A DNA stretch of 64,000 bases, from NCBI RefSeq assembly GCF_963678975.1, contig NC_089272.1:61702574-61766573 (forward strand), read 5' to 3'. A program made the translations under genes and the position numbers. Below, in pieces: positions 1-11,674 of the stretch. The notes under the pieces are model-generated. The model was not told where the DNA came from, did not search any database, and worked only from the letters and a program-made list of their open reading frames with translations. The stretch is from Dysidea avara. Its lineage: Eukaryota; Porifera; Demospongiae; Dictyoceratida; Dysideidae. The stretch's first letter is position 1, and every line of letters begins with the position of its first letter.

Positions 1-106
1 AGTATCACATTTGGTGCAAATCCGATGAATGGTTCAGGATTTATGACCGATTATTCACGTAAAACAAGATCGATTTGTTGTCACGCCTACAGGGTAAACC
101 GCTTTA
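1..106. repeat. Dispersed repeat, left part, split by two later elements
   Basis: The stretch ending in GTCACGCCTACAGGGTAAAC recurs near 5528-5575 (diverged) and 31928-31950, so it is a dispersed repeat. Here it breaks off at CTTTA (102-106) and resumes at 3808 and again at 5394, where the order of similarity to the 31.9-32.0 kb copy continues. The two large palindromic elements therefore inserted into an older repeat. The family is not recognised; the 31.9-kb copy joins a tRNA-like SINE head. Confidence 0.55.
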
Positions 107-114
107 GGGATGGG

Positions 115-296
115 GTAAAACCGGGACGGGGACAGGGATGGGGACGGGGACAATAGGGGTAAAACCGGGACGGGGACAGGGATGGGGACGGGGACAATAG
201 GGGTAAAACCGGGACGGGGACGGGGAAAATAAGGGTAAAACCGGGACGGGGACGGGGACGGCCAACAGGAGTAAAACCGGGACGAGGACAGCCGAG
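115..296 (+). repeat. G-rich subterminal minisatellite (G-quadruplex-prone)
   Basis: Irregular repeats of GGGTAAAACCGGGACGGGGA with runs of three to four G separated by AC, AT or ACA. The plus strand here, and the minus strand of the matching block at 3661-3795, satisfy the usual G-quadruplex pattern several times over. The proline/arginine-rich reading frames across these blocks are by-products of the repeat. Confidence 0.8.
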
Positions 297-603
297 GTAT
301 AGGGACCACTGCTGGAGTAAGCGATTTTCTCTGAAGGGATTGAATCTTGGATTGGATATAAGTTATGTATGGCTAAGCAAAAATATCAAGTAGCTTTGAG
401 GTAATTTAATCTTTAAACCGTCACTTAAGGTTTGAGAGATTTTGACGTCCTTATAAGCTAGTGCATGGCTTAGCTAAGAAAAAATCAAGTAGCTTTCTCG
501 AGTAACCTTTGAACTACCGTATAAGGTTAGAGAGATTTTGACATCCTCAGCTAGCTATATAAACCCAGACCTCACACTAAGACACTCTTCAGTGGTTTTT
601 CAA

Positions 604-844
604 ATGGATTGTGAAGTGGAAGATCAAATCATTTCGTGCCCAGATTGTAATTATTGTCTTTGTGCATACAAGATCCCCGGGAAGCCTGCACAGTATTAAA
701 AATTACTTTCTAGCGATTTGAATGTAGCTCTGGACTATAACCAAGTTGTAGATCACTTGGAGAATTCTGACTCAACGTATAAGGAGTACATCAACACTTT
801 GGATGCTAATTCTTCCATCCAACCTAAAGGAGGGACAGTGTTCC
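604..844 (+). pseudogene. Short ORF of the palindromic element, interrupted, unknown function
   Basis: ATG at 604 opens a 31-codon frame (MDCEVEDQIISCPDCNYCLC...) ending in TAA at 697-699. The same frame then stays open to about 855, reading ALDYNQVVDHLENSD. The first part has a C-x2-C-x3-C-x-C cluster that could bind metal. The mirrored copy starts at 3349 on the minus strand and has the same stop. It may be a decayed exon of the element's own protein. The sequences just before 1141 and 1434 look like splice acceptors (...TATCCACAG, ...TTCCTCCACAG), so a spliced gene running into the centre is possible. I do not recognise the protein. Confidence 0.3.
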
Positions 845-1150
845 TAGGTCTATAGATGTAGCACAGTGGGAAGTCAAGAAAAAGAAGCTAAGGCAAGTGG
901 AATTATTTAGCTCAAGCTGCTGTGCATGCTGAAAATTAGTTTACTCATATGCTAGGCAAGAATTCATAATATAGTAGTGGGGGAGAGTGTCTAACTGAAA
1001 TACTTCCATGGAACACACTGCATGTGTTAAGTTACACCTGAGTCTGATCAAAGAATAAAGACTTGACCTTATCAGCACCAATTAATGCTAATCAAATGTT
1101 CTCTATCACCAGTGGAGGTAGTTTTCTGTTTATATCCACAGGTATTTTCA

Positions 1151-2802
1151 GCATACAATAAGCCTGTCAGAATGGAGCTTTACTATCATGCTGGAATTTC
1201 TGTCCACACATTAGTTCAGTTAGCTCTTGCTTATCACACATCAGTCCAGTGCTTTAACACTGATTATGCAGATATCATTACAGCAGTGCTGCTAATTGTA
1301 TAGCTTGTATGGATGAACACCTAGACCTGGCCAATATTGAATTGGACAACGAAGCAGCTACAAAAATGCCGCATACAATTTCCTTTCTTTGAAAGAAGCC
1401 AATAATAAAATATTTGATCTTTCTTCCTCCACAGAGGATCTTTATCAGTCTGAGATGGATGAAGTTAAACTTCATTGTTTTTGCTTGACTCCTTGGATTG
1501 ATGGATCATATTTCCCATCCCAGGCCCTGTCTTGGCTTATTGTGGAACTGAATTTCCCAGCACACCACCTTGAAAGGCAAAATATATCATTGCTGATTGA
1601 ATTGCTGCTACTGCCTGTATAGCAAACAGTATAATAAGAAATCAGTTTTATGAATGCAAAGGTAAATCAAAAGTTTTGTCATGCCTGTTTACCAATAAAA
1701 GTCCATGGGTAATTCTGATCAGCATAGAATCAACCGGCCTCAAAGAAATCAATAACTTAATTGTCATTGTTACTCATCATTATTCTATCAAGATATTGTG
1801 GCATGGACGTCCCTGAAGTCAACAAACAACAGTCATTTGTAAAATATTTCTCTAACATGACCACAAAGTTGAAAATTTCAACTGTTCACATGCTAATCAG
1901 TTACACTTTTGTAGATAATAACTCTATGTTTTGCATGCACACACATTGTATATGTCTATGATTTTTCTTAGCATTTGTTTTATTATGCTGTATAGGTACT
2001 GAGCTTCATTTTTAATTCATGATTTTTAGTGTCTTAAATAGCTAATCCTATAATTATTTCAGTGTTTATCATGTCATCATTTGTCTTATCAGTATAGCTA
2101 GGCTAGTGGCGAATCTTATACATATGCAGATCTAGGAGGCGGCCAAGGAGGGGCAAGGAGTTTTAGTATACAACAGTGTTTATTCCACTAAGAGGAATTC
2201 TAGTACACAAGTTATATTTAGTTGCATAACTTTATTCAGTATGGCTGGATGAATGATAGACAATACAGTTGTTAAGACTGTTAGTTAGAGAAAATATTAA
2301 AAATTAGACCTCCTATAGGTTTGAATTTGGAGCATTTTTGATAACATTTAGCTAACAAAGTGTGATGCTTGCAACGCATATAAAGATTAGTTAGCCTATT
2401 TGAGATAAAAACCTGTTTGATGGTAAAAGTGTACTAAATCTAAGAATAAGGTACAGCTATAGTATTGTTATAATGACAATAGAATTGTGACTGTTCTATT
2501 AGAGTAGTGACTGCTGCTATTAGAATATCTCGATCTTAGCTTAGCACAAAAATCAAACTTATTTGTCTTACTTTCTTTACAATGTACAGTATAACTGTAA
2601 AATGTACTTATAACTGTTGTCTTCTATTTGTCCATTAGTTTTCTCTACTTTTGAACAGTATGAATGCATGATTCCAGTTTCTGGTATCAATATAGTGCTG
2701 TAGGTCCCAGGGGGGCACAGCACCCCTTGCACCACCCTCAGATCCGCTCAGATCCGCTTATGACCTTATATATTACTAAGTATATAGCTATATTATCCTG
2801 CA
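1151..2802. other. Centre of the 3.7-kb element, no recognised gene
   Basis: AT-rich unique loop between the inverted arms. The best frame (1389-1622, plus) encodes a 77-residue peptide containing DEVKLHCFCLTPWIDGSYF, preceded by an acceptor-like CCTCCACAG, so it could be a transposase exon. No DDE, RT or zinc-finger signature was seen. One copy of the dispersed ACTGTTCTATTAGAGTA motif lies at 2489-2506. Confidence 0.4.
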
Positions 2803-3802
2803 TGAAAATACCTGTGGATATAAACAGAAAACTACCTCCACTGGTGATAGAGAACATTTGATTAACATTAATTGGTGCTGATAAGGTCAAGTCTTTATTC
2901 TTTGATCAGACTCAGGTGTAACTTAACACATGCAGTGTGTTCCATGGAAGTATTTCAGTTAGACACTCTCCCCCACTACTATATTATGAATTCTTGCCTA
3001 GCATATGAGTAAACTAATTTTCAGCATACACAGCAGCTTGAGCTAAATAATTCCACTTGCCTTAGCTTCTTTTTCTTGACTTCCCACTGTGCTACATCTA
3101 TAGACCTAGGAACACTGTCCCTCCTTTAGGTTGGATGGAAGAATTAGCATCCAAAGTGTTGATGTACTCCTTATACGTTGAGTCAGAATTCTCCAAGTGA
3201 TCTACAACTTGGTTATAGTCCAGAGCTACATTCAAATCGCTAGAAAGTAATTTTTAATACTGTGCAGGCTTCCCGGGGATCTTGTATGCACAAAGACAAT
3301 AATTACAATCTGGGCACGAAATGATTTGATCTTCCACTTCACAATCCATTTGAAAAACCACTGAAGAGTGTCTTAGTGTGAGGTCTGGGTTTATATAGCT
3401 AGCTGAGGATGTCAAAATCTCTCTAACCTTATACGGTAGTTCAAAAGTTACTCGAGAAAGCTACTTGATTTTTTCTTAGCTAAGCCATGCACTAGCTTAT
3501 AAGGACGTCAAAATCTCTCAAACCTTAAGTGACGGTTTAAAGATTAAATTACCTCAAAGCTACTTGATATTTTTGCTTAGCCATACATAACTTATATCCA
3601 ATCCAAGATTCAATCCCTTCAGAGAAAATCGCTTACTCTAGCAGTGGTCCCTATACCTCGGCTGTCCTCGTCCCGGTTTTACTCCTGTTGGCCGTCCCCG
3701 TCCCCGTCCCGGTTTTACCCTTATTTTCCCCGTCCCCATCCCGGTTTTACTCCTATTGTCCCCGTCCCCGTCCCTGTCCCCGTCCCGGTTTTACCCCATC
3801 CC
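2803..3802 (-). repeat. Right inverted arm of the 3.7-kb element
   Basis: Reverse complement of 107-1150. It is slightly shorter, mainly because its G-rich terminal minisatellite has fewer units. Confidence 0.85.
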
Positions 3803-3836
3803 CTTTATGGAATGAGTTGAAAATTGTTAGCTATGT

Positions 3837-5385
3837 TAGGGTCCGCAATGCGAAAAATCGATATCCTCCAATCAACTACCTAACTATTGTCATGTGTTAG
3901 GCTAAGTGTAACTTGAATAACACCAGCGTGGCAGCCAAGTTTGTCACTTTCTTCTGGTAGAAAACGATACAAATGTCTTAAAATCACGTGATTTTTCGTT
4001 GCAGCAGTTCGTAGGGTTCTTCGTATGCCACAATATTCACTCTCAACATTGTTCAAGTAGTCTATCATCAACTCAAAGTATTGGTGGTTTGATTTTATTG
4101 GTCAGTTTCTGGTGGCAGCACGATCTGTGCAGCTTTTTGGCGACAGACAAAATGTTTCTTGCTCTGGAGCACAGGACAAGCAGAGCAGCAACTGCGCCGC
4201 GGGTCAGCAATGACCAGTACTAGGTAAAGTACCTGCATGCGGAATATGGTTATAATTGAAGCTTGTTAGCCATCTGGCTGAGCCATCTATATGCTGAAAT
4301 TCGGCCAAAATGGTGCGATTTTTGCAAACAAATACCAGAATGGTTGATACATCAGTGAGACAGTCTCCAACAGCAAGGATACGAAGCTTATAAACACCTA
4401 ACAATACGACTATCTCGCCCAGTAAACGCATAGAGCAATCTAATGCATGAAAAGTAGGCACTCACGTGATCGAAATTCAAATCACGGAAATGCCCATGAA
4501 ATCACTTTCATTTCTGAATAGGAACCATGCAGTGTGCTCCTTTTGTAAATATTTGTGTTAATTGTTCACTCAGGCGTAGTCTGGGCCAGTGCAGGTGTGT
4601 TTTATGCTGCGATGGCATCATAGGGAGAGTCTCAGACTACTGGGCTAATTGAGATGTTGAACCTAATGCACACAAACTGATTGTCACTTGATTCCAAGTG
4701 ATTTTAATGTCATTGGAATAGATTATGGTTGTATTTTCCGAGATTTGAATATCGATCACGTGAGTGCCTATTTCATGCATTGGATTGCTCTTTGCGTTTA
4801 CTGGGCGAGATAGCCGTATTGTTAGGTGTTTATAAGCTTCGTATCCTTGCTGTTGGAGACTGTCTCACTGATGTATTAACCATTCTTGTATTTGTTTGCA
4901 AAAATCGTGTCATTTTGGCCGAATTTCAGCATATAGATGGCTCAGCCAGATGGCTAACAAGCTTCAATTATAACCATACTCCGCATGCAGGTACTTTACT
5001 TAGTACTGGTCATTGCTGACCCACGGCGCAGTTGCAGCTCTGCTTGTCCTGTGCTCCAGAGCAAGAAACATTTTGTCTGTCGCCAAAAAGCTGCACAGAT
5101 CGTGCTGCCACCGGAAACTGACCAATAACATCAAACCACCAATACTTTGAGTTGATGATAGACTACTTGAACAATGTTGAGAGTGAATATTGTGGCATAC
5201 GAAGAACCCTACGAACTGCTGCAACGAAAAATCACGTGATTTCAAGACATTTGTATCGTTTTCTACCAGAAGAAAGTGACAAACTTGGCTGCCACGCTGG
5301 TGTTATTCAAGTTACACTTAGCCTAACACATGACAATAGTTAGGTAGTTGATTGGAGGATATCGATTTTTCGCATTGCGGACCCT
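3837..5385. mobile_element. 1.55-kb palindromic hAT-like non-autonomous element
   Basis: Inverted arms of ~650 bp (3837-4489 and 4737-5385) enclose ~250 bp of unique sequence. The ends read TAGGGTCCGCAATGCG, and AGCTATGT is repeated directly on both sides (3829-3836 and 5386-5393), an 8-bp target duplication typical of hAT elements. It sits only 26 bp beyond the duplication flanking the 3.7-kb element. The paired ORFs in the arms differ mostly at amino-acid-changing sites, so they are unlikely to be under coding constraint. Confidence 0.75.
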
Positions 5386-5393
5386 AGCTATGT

Positions 5394-6266
5394 AGATGGA
5401 GTAACCATCGTAGGAGTGCCTTTTGGTGGTTTGAAAGGAATCGAGATAAAGACCATGGAGATGTGATACAAAACCCAACCTGTGTCACAATTACGCGATC
5501 GATTTTTATTAATAAAAAAGTGTTGGTTTTTACGCCTACTAGGCAAACCGCTTAGAGCAATGAGCTGAAAATCAGTGTATAGCTGGAATAATCTTCATAG
5601 AAAGTTCTTGCAGTAGTACAGAAGAATCGGATTACAAACCACTGAGTTATGATTCGAAAGCCAACTCCGTGTAACTAATCATGGCTCATAACAGCATATA
5701 GATTAATATAGTACAGGCAATACGCATATAATCTAGGTATTATCAGGAGCTCGAGCAGGACTGAGCTTATAAGCACCGAATGTATAAAACTCCTGGCCGT
5801 GTGTGTATTTACATATAAACAGACACAATCATAGATAGCTATATTCTACTGTCTATGACACAATTAAGACAACACTTAACTTACCACGTAGTTGTCAGCC
5901 CAAGTGTCTACAAACCTCGATAAACCCTGCTTCCACCCGCCGTATAAACCGAAACAGATTTCTAGCGCTCGATGACAGAAAAGTGGGCGGACTGAGTGAT
6001 CGGATGGCATGTAAACATTTTGCACGTTGCTATGTACGCATGCGTACGATCAATAGATAATTTCCAATTGTATAACAGTAATGCTGACTGCTATTCCAGC
6101 ACTCTATGGAGCTTAATTCCTTAAACTGCAATCGATAATCTCTGGTAGAACAATCACTAATATCTCCAAGCTAATGTCTATTCAAACATGTGGTCTTAGT
6201 GATCACAGAGTACTGACAGATTGTGAATTTAGATTACTTTGTTAACAGGAACCTTCCAAGAGTACA
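5394..6266. other. Gene-free stretch with a relic of the receptor promoter region
   Basis: 5394-5600 continues the dispersed repeat interrupted by the two palindromic elements, and a second diverged copy of its motif is at 5528-5575. 5876-6060 aligns with 22316-22490 and 38990-39160: it shares GTCTACAAACCT, ACAGAAAAGTGGGCGGA, GGCATGTAAACATTTT and ACGCATGCGTA. That sequence is the presumed promoter and non-coding first exon of the receptor gene in the other two places. No matching gene was found downstream on the minus strand here. Confidence 0.5.
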
Positions 6267-6269
6267 TTA

Positions 6270-6788
6270 GGCCACTCCAAATAAATTATCTGTTTCCCGT
6301 CCTGGACTCAGGCTTATTTGCATGCGGGCGGGCGGTTCTGATTTCCATTATAAGATTAGCAGCTTTTCAAGCCATTATTTTCCTGGCACAACCATAAAAT
6401 GCTGCATTAAAGCATGCTTAAGCTTGTTCCTTCCTTTTTAATTTGCAAAAATAACACAAACGTGAATTTGTGCCGACTACTGACATGTTTTTTTTTTGGG
6501 GGGGGGGGGGGCAGACAGCAAAGCTGATTAAGCCCAAACAATTACAAATTATAAGTGCTGTTCGATCAAGTTTGAAAATGTAGCTAGAGTGTTCAGTTCA
6601 ATTAGATGTGGTGGCAGTGAATTCCATTCCCAGATGTTAGCTGACACTGAGGTGACTGAGCCTGTACAGAATGCAAGAATAACTGGAAAATAATGGAAGA
6701 ATACGGAATAATGGAATATTAAGAGCTGACAGTAACCAGATGTGGGGCGGGCGGTGGACGGGAAACAGAGAATTTATTTGGAGTGGCC
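6270..6788. mobile_element. PIF/Harbinger-like MITE, copy 1
   Basis: Terminal inverted repeats begin GGCCACTCCAAATAAATT and continue to CTGTTTCCCGTCC. The flanks are TTA at both ends (6267-6269, 6789-6791), the 3-bp target preference of PIF/Harbinger. A second copy lies at 60442-60806 with the same ends and flanks. A poly-G run occurs inside at about 6499-6511. There is no coding capacity. Confidence 0.8.
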
Positions 6789-6931
6789 TTATGTTTGTTC
6801 CTTTAGAAATTGTCAGTGGGATGAATTGTGTTATGTACGTACTCAAATCCTGCTATATCAATAGGAGGTTGTAGCGTTTGTATATCTTAGTATCTTAATA
6901 AATAATCCTCCATGATCACTAAAAAAAAAAA

Positions 6932-8305
6932 CGTACTCAAATCCATCTAACTACCACCCGATCTCACTGACATGTATCCCTTGTAAGATTTTCAAACACA
7001 TCATTTACAGTCACATATGTAAGCATCTCACTACTCACAACATACTCTCTAGTTACCAGCATGGATTTAGAAAACACCACTCATGTGAAAGCCAACTACT
7101 CACCACTATTGAAGATTTTTCACATCATAGCTACATTATTGACTCTCAAGAACAAATCGATGTCATATTACTAGACTTCTCCAAAGCCTTCGACAAAGTA
7201 CCACATCAGCACCTGTTTGTAAAGCTTGCACATTATGGAATTCAAGACTTGGTACTTGAATGGATCAAAGACTTTCTCACAAATAGAACACAAAAGGTTG
7301 TACTGAATAATGTTACTAGTAGCTCAGTTGATGTACTGTCAGGTGTTCCCCAGGGCTCTGTCCTGGGGTCTCTCTTGTTCTTACTATATATCAATGATCT
7401 CCCTTCCTCTGTTTCATCCAATGTTAAGCTGTATGCAGATGACACTTTAGTTTATAGAATTATTCACACACCTGAAGACATAGCAACGTTACAAAGAGAC
7501 TTGGACATCTTATCTAAATGGGCAAAGAAATGGCTAATGAGTTTTAATCTTTTCAAATATATGCATTTAACTATCACCCGTAAGACACATCCACTACCAT
7601 CAAGATATTCAATCTGTGACTCAGTTATTGAACAAAGCAATAGTGCAAAATACCTCGGTGTTACTATTACAAACAATCTCTCATGGACTGAACACATTAA
7701 CAAGATAACCAACAAAGCCAATTCAACTAGAGCCTTCTTGCAAAGAAACTTAAAAATTAATAGTGCCAACCATCCGTCAAGTCAGCTTGCTACACTACTT
7801 ACATCTGTCCTACACTTGAGTATGCTTCAACTGTCTGGTCTCTTGGAAATATATTATTAAATAGAATTGAAATGGTCCAACGTCACTGAGCAAGGTTTGT
7901 GCATAGCAACTTCAACCGAACAGCTAGTGTAACATCAATGCTAAACCATCTGAACCGGCCAACTTTAGAGCTCAGAAGAAATCAAGCCAAGTTACATATG
8001 TTTTACAAAATTATAAATAAATAATCTTATATCAGTACCACATGACCATCTTATCCAATCGTCTACAACCACCCACGGTCACAGTGTGAGATTCATACAC
8101 CTGGCAGCCAGAACTAACACGTACCTACACTCCTTCTTTCCCTCGACCATCTGACTTTGGAACACCCTCCCAGAACATGTTGTTACATCACCAGACCGGC
8201 TTCAAAGCACTTTTAGAAAATTACTTATTTAACTAATCACCTGAATGTTTACATGTATCATATACTCAATTCTGAGTTCTGTACATTACAAATAAATAAA
8301 TAAAT
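6932..8305 (+). mobile_element. LINE fragment 1 (5'-truncated, reverse transcriptase half)
   Basis: The frame opens with NPSNYHPISLTCIP, continues into DVILLDFSKAFDKVPH, and then the intact stretch 7249-7860 carries SGVPQGSVLGSLLFLLYIND and the catalytic LYADDTLVY. This is a non-LTR reverse transcriptase of the CR1/Jockey-like kind. Endonuclease and 5' sequence are missing. The frame is lost near 7860, where the thumb region continues in other frames. The 3' end is an (AAAT)n tail at ~8288-8304. Just upstream, ACGTACTCAAATCC occurs at 6837-6850 and 6932-6945 around an 81-bp poly-A-ended insert, probably a separate tiny retroinsertion with its target duplication. Confidence 0.8.
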
Positions 8306-10480
8306 GTACCATGGGATATCATGTATGTGTTTGATGACATTAATGACCAGTGGGAATTTTTTCATACAATTTTGGAGGAGTGTCTAGACCATTTTCTTCC
8401 TCTCCGTAAGGTTTGTTCTAGAAAATCTAAAAGACTCACAACATGGTTTTCAAAACAAATTTCAGATTTAATCAAATTGAAACATAAGGCAAAAAGGAAA
8501 GCACAACGATCAAATGTAGAAAGTGACCAAATTATCTATAAGCAATAAAGAAATGAACTAAAATCTGTTATTCGTCAAGATTATTTACAAAGTTCATCTC
8601 TTCGGGCCAAATCTCAGCCAGCATTTGCTGCTGAATTGTGGTCTCGTATTAATGGTGTTCTTAATAGATCTACTTCACCAACAAGAACTAATATTAGTAT
8701 TTCTTCTGATGTGCTAAACAATTTTTTTCAAAATGTTGCTGTTACCCCCTCTCATCAGCCTACTAGCAGTTTTTCATTTCCTACTGATGATACTGACACT
8801 AGTTTTTCTTTTAATGAGATTCCTGTGGATACTGTATTTAAGCTTTTATCATCTCTAGATATTCAAAAATCCACTGGTCCAGATAGATTGTCAGCACGGT
8901 GCTTAAAGGAGATTGCAGTTGAAATTGCTGTACCTCTAACAGTCTTACTCACCTATATAATTTGTCCTTACAACAAGGTATATCGTATTAGTCCACAAGA
9001 ATGGAAGCAATCCCATATTACTCCTGTCCACAAAGGGGGTAACTTGGATGATCCATCAAATTACAGGCCAATTTCTGTTGTATCTGTCTTGGCCAAAATT
9101 ATGGAGAAAATTGTGTCAGCACAGTTATCATCATATTTAGAAGATCATCAATTGCTCCATCCTCATCAAAGCACCTATAGGTATGGCTAAAGTACTGAAG
9201 ACATTTTAATGGTTGCAGTTGATTCTTTTGTTCACCACTTGGATAACAAGAAGTCTGTTTGTGCAGCATTTTTGGATTTAAAGAAAGCATTTGACTCCCT
9301 TGATCACTGCATCTTGCTGACTCAATTATCAAGTTTAGGACTGTCTAATGCTGTATTAACTGAGCAGGATTATTTATCTAATAGAACTCACCATGTGAAA
9401 TCTAATCAACAGTTTTCATCTTGGGCACAGACTTGAAGGCCGGAATTCCTCAAGGAAGTGCTTTAGGGCCACTACATTTGTAAATACACTGCCTTCTGTA
9501 GTTAATGGCGGTTTAATATTACAATATGCAGATCATACTACTCTTGTATGCACTGGGTCCACTCCAGAAGCTGTGGCTGCAAATGTGATGATCAACAACT
9601 AACTTTGATACATGACTGGTTGGTTAAGCATAGAATGTTATTGAATGTACAGAAGTCTCGGGTTTATGGTTTCATATTGGTAGGCAGAAGAAGCAGCAGC
9701 CATATCTGAATATCTTTATGATGTTAGTTTACAAACTACTGAGAAACAAAAGTATCTGAGCCTTGTTTTTGATAGTCATTTGTCATGGGATCATCAAGTC
9801 TCTAATGTATGTAAGAAAATCATATTATTTACATCTTATTAAGTCACATGGTAAGGTTCTTAACCATAATATTACCAAGTTACTAATTGATAGTCTGATT
9901 TTTTCACATTTAGCTTATGCTCTGTCTGTCTGGGGGCCATCAGTTAAATGACAATCATGATCACTTCAAAGATTACAACGTTTTTAGAACAGGGCTATTA
10001 GATTATCGTATCATTCACAGTGTTTTGATCATGTTACAGTCCACTATCGTGGTGCAAAATGGTTACCTTTTTCACAACTAGTTAAGTACCACGCTGTATG
10101 TATAACATTTTACCAATATCATCACGATTATGGACGAGGCATACCAATTGAACCTCCAATTCAATTTGGCAAGTTATCTAAGTACCATACTAGAACTAAG
10201 GAAAATTTTGCGCAATCTTTGAGATGTCACTTGTCATTTACAATTGCTCAGTCATTTTTTCGCAACAGAGGTACGCAGTATTGGAACTCCTTACCAGCAG
10301 ACCTTAAGGATTATGTACAATTTAATGATTTTAAAGAGAGTATGTGAACCTATACCTTTTATCAGTCTTGTAACAAAGTAGCTAATTTGGGTTATTGTGT
10401 TTGCTTACATATAATTTAAGACATTGTATTTTGTCTGTAATATTGTGTATGTGTATATTATATGCATGTATGGATGCATA

Positions 10481-10532
<52 letters not shown>

Positions 10533-10625
10533 CATTGCATGTATGTATGTAACTAGCTCCAATCAGGGAAGAACGGCCATGCCGACTGTCAGAAGCTTTA
10601 TAAATCAATCAATCAATCAATCACT
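8306..10625 (+). mobile_element. LINE fragment 2 (longer, decayed)
   Basis: It follows directly on the tail of LINE 1 and is a different family. The first frame (8321-8548) and the next (8636-9190) hold the linker and fingers region: STGPDRLSARCLKEI, then EWKQSHITPVHKGGNLDDPS and NYRPISVVSVLAKIMEKI. 9209-9436 has AAFLDLKKAFDSLDH, and GIPQGSALGP follows at ~9440. Several stops and frameshifts break it, and the active-site YADD region reads as YADH. The C-terminal part remains detectable to ~10350. The 3' end has a (TA)n tract and a (TCAA)n tail at ~10602-10622. Typical of an old inactive non-LTR copy. Confidence 0.75.
10482..10528. repeat. (TA)n microsatellite
   Basis: Perfect alternating TA tract near the 3' end of LINE 2. 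The isoleucine-tyrosine reading frames here are repeat artefacts. Confidence 0.95.
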
Positions 10626-10921
10626 TTGTAGTAAAATACTCTAATAGAGCATTCACCGTGCAAGATAAGCATAATGGGAATGCTTGGAGAGCATAATAAG
10701 TGATAATTTCTGCATCTCAGGCAGACTTTTGAGTGTAGTATGTGATCATGACCAATCGCAAATTTTGGAAAATCACCCATACGGGCACTATGAAATAATT
10801 AGAGTTTTCATAAGAGGAGGGTACAGTTTTAAAAAGTATTTTGATATTTTTAAAACATTGAGATTGGCTTACAACCATTAACCAGTAGATTTACACAGTA
10901 CATTGTGTTATTTGATCATTA

Positions 10922-11672
10922 CAGGTTTTTGCAATTGAATTTGGCGACTTTGCAATTGAATTCGTCCCGTTTGCAATTGAGTTCGTCGCTTTTGCAATTG
11001 AATTCGTCCCGTTTGCAATTGAATTCGTCCCGTTTGCAATTGAATTCGTCGGTTTTGCAATTGAATTCGTCCCGTTTGCAATTGAATTCGTCGCTTTTGC
11101 AATTGAATTCGTCGCTTTTGCAGTTAAATTCGTCCATAACAAGAATGGCAGCTGGAGAAAACATGAAAACATGATGTAGCAGCTGCTACAAGAACTTGTT
11201 CAAGTACAACAGTAGTAAACAACTCTTTATAAGGCAATAATTCTTTCTCTACAGCCTCTCCAACAACATTCCAAACTCTACTGCGCCATTCGCGATGGGT
11301 GTGGTCACTCGCGAGCAAGCTAATTAACTTGTCAGACAGCTATCAACTTCGCGTACTACCAGCTTCAATTACCTTCTAGTGTCTCAAGTGTAACTCTCCA
11401 AGGCATAAATAGTTCATCTCTTAATGAACGGGTTGGTTTCTTGGAGCCGTTTTGTTTATGACGAATTGTAATGCAAACGCGACGAATTTTATTGCAAAAC
11501 CGACTAATTCAATTGCAAACGGGACGAATTCAATTGCAATACCGACGAATTCAATTGCAAACGGGACGAATTCAATTGCAATACCGACGAATTCAATTGC
11601 AATACCGACGAATTCAATTGCAAAGGGGACGAATTCAATTGCAAAGGCGACGAATTCAATTGCAAAAACCTG
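10922..11672. mobile_element. TA-flanked MITE with 21-bp subterminal satellites
   Basis: The ends read CAGGTTTTTGCAATTGAATT in inverted orientation, flanked by TA (10920-10921, 11673-11674), as for Tc1/mariner-type insertions. Inside each end, a 21-bp unit built on TTTGCAATTGAATTCGTCCC is repeated about nine to ten times, in opposite orientation on the two sides (~10930-11130 and ~11475-11665). The 340-bp centre shows nothing recognised. All long frames here are the satellite read in different phases. Confidence 0.8.
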
Positions 11673-11674
11673 TA

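Larger units (their letters stand above)
107..1150 (+). repeat. Left inverted arm of the 3.7-kb element
   Basis: Pairs with 2803-3802 on the opposite strand. The inner break is after ATCCACAGGTATTTTCA at 1150, beyond which the two sides differ. The outer ~190 bp is a G-rich minisatellite, and the rest is ordinary AT-rich sequence with a short ORF at 604-699. Confidence 0.85.
107..3802. mobile_element. 3.7-kb foldback-type DNA element with ~1-kb inverted arms
   Basis: The left arm (107-1150) and right arm (2803-3802) are near-identical inverted copies. Both ends read GGGATGGGG going inward and are followed by G-rich repeats. A 5-bp direct repeat CTTTA flanks the element (102-106 and 3803-3807), which fits a target site duplication. 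The 1.65-kb centre (1151-2802) has short ORFs with no recognised domain. Foldback architecture is seen directly. The superfamily is not assignable: 5-bp duplications and GGG ends fit no family I can name safely, and no DDE signature is visible. The high arm identity suggests a young element or one homogenised by gene conversion. Confidence 0.8.

Noticed and set aside
55-309. Open frame rich in PSPSRFYP on the minus strand (and its mirror at 3688-3900)
   Set aside because: It is the G/C-rich minisatellite read as protein; unit variation ignores codon constraint.
4204-5019. Matched 85-96 residue frames in both arms of the 1.55-kb palindrome
   Set aside because: The arms differ mainly by amino-acid-changing substitutions, there is no known domain, and other frames are equally open.
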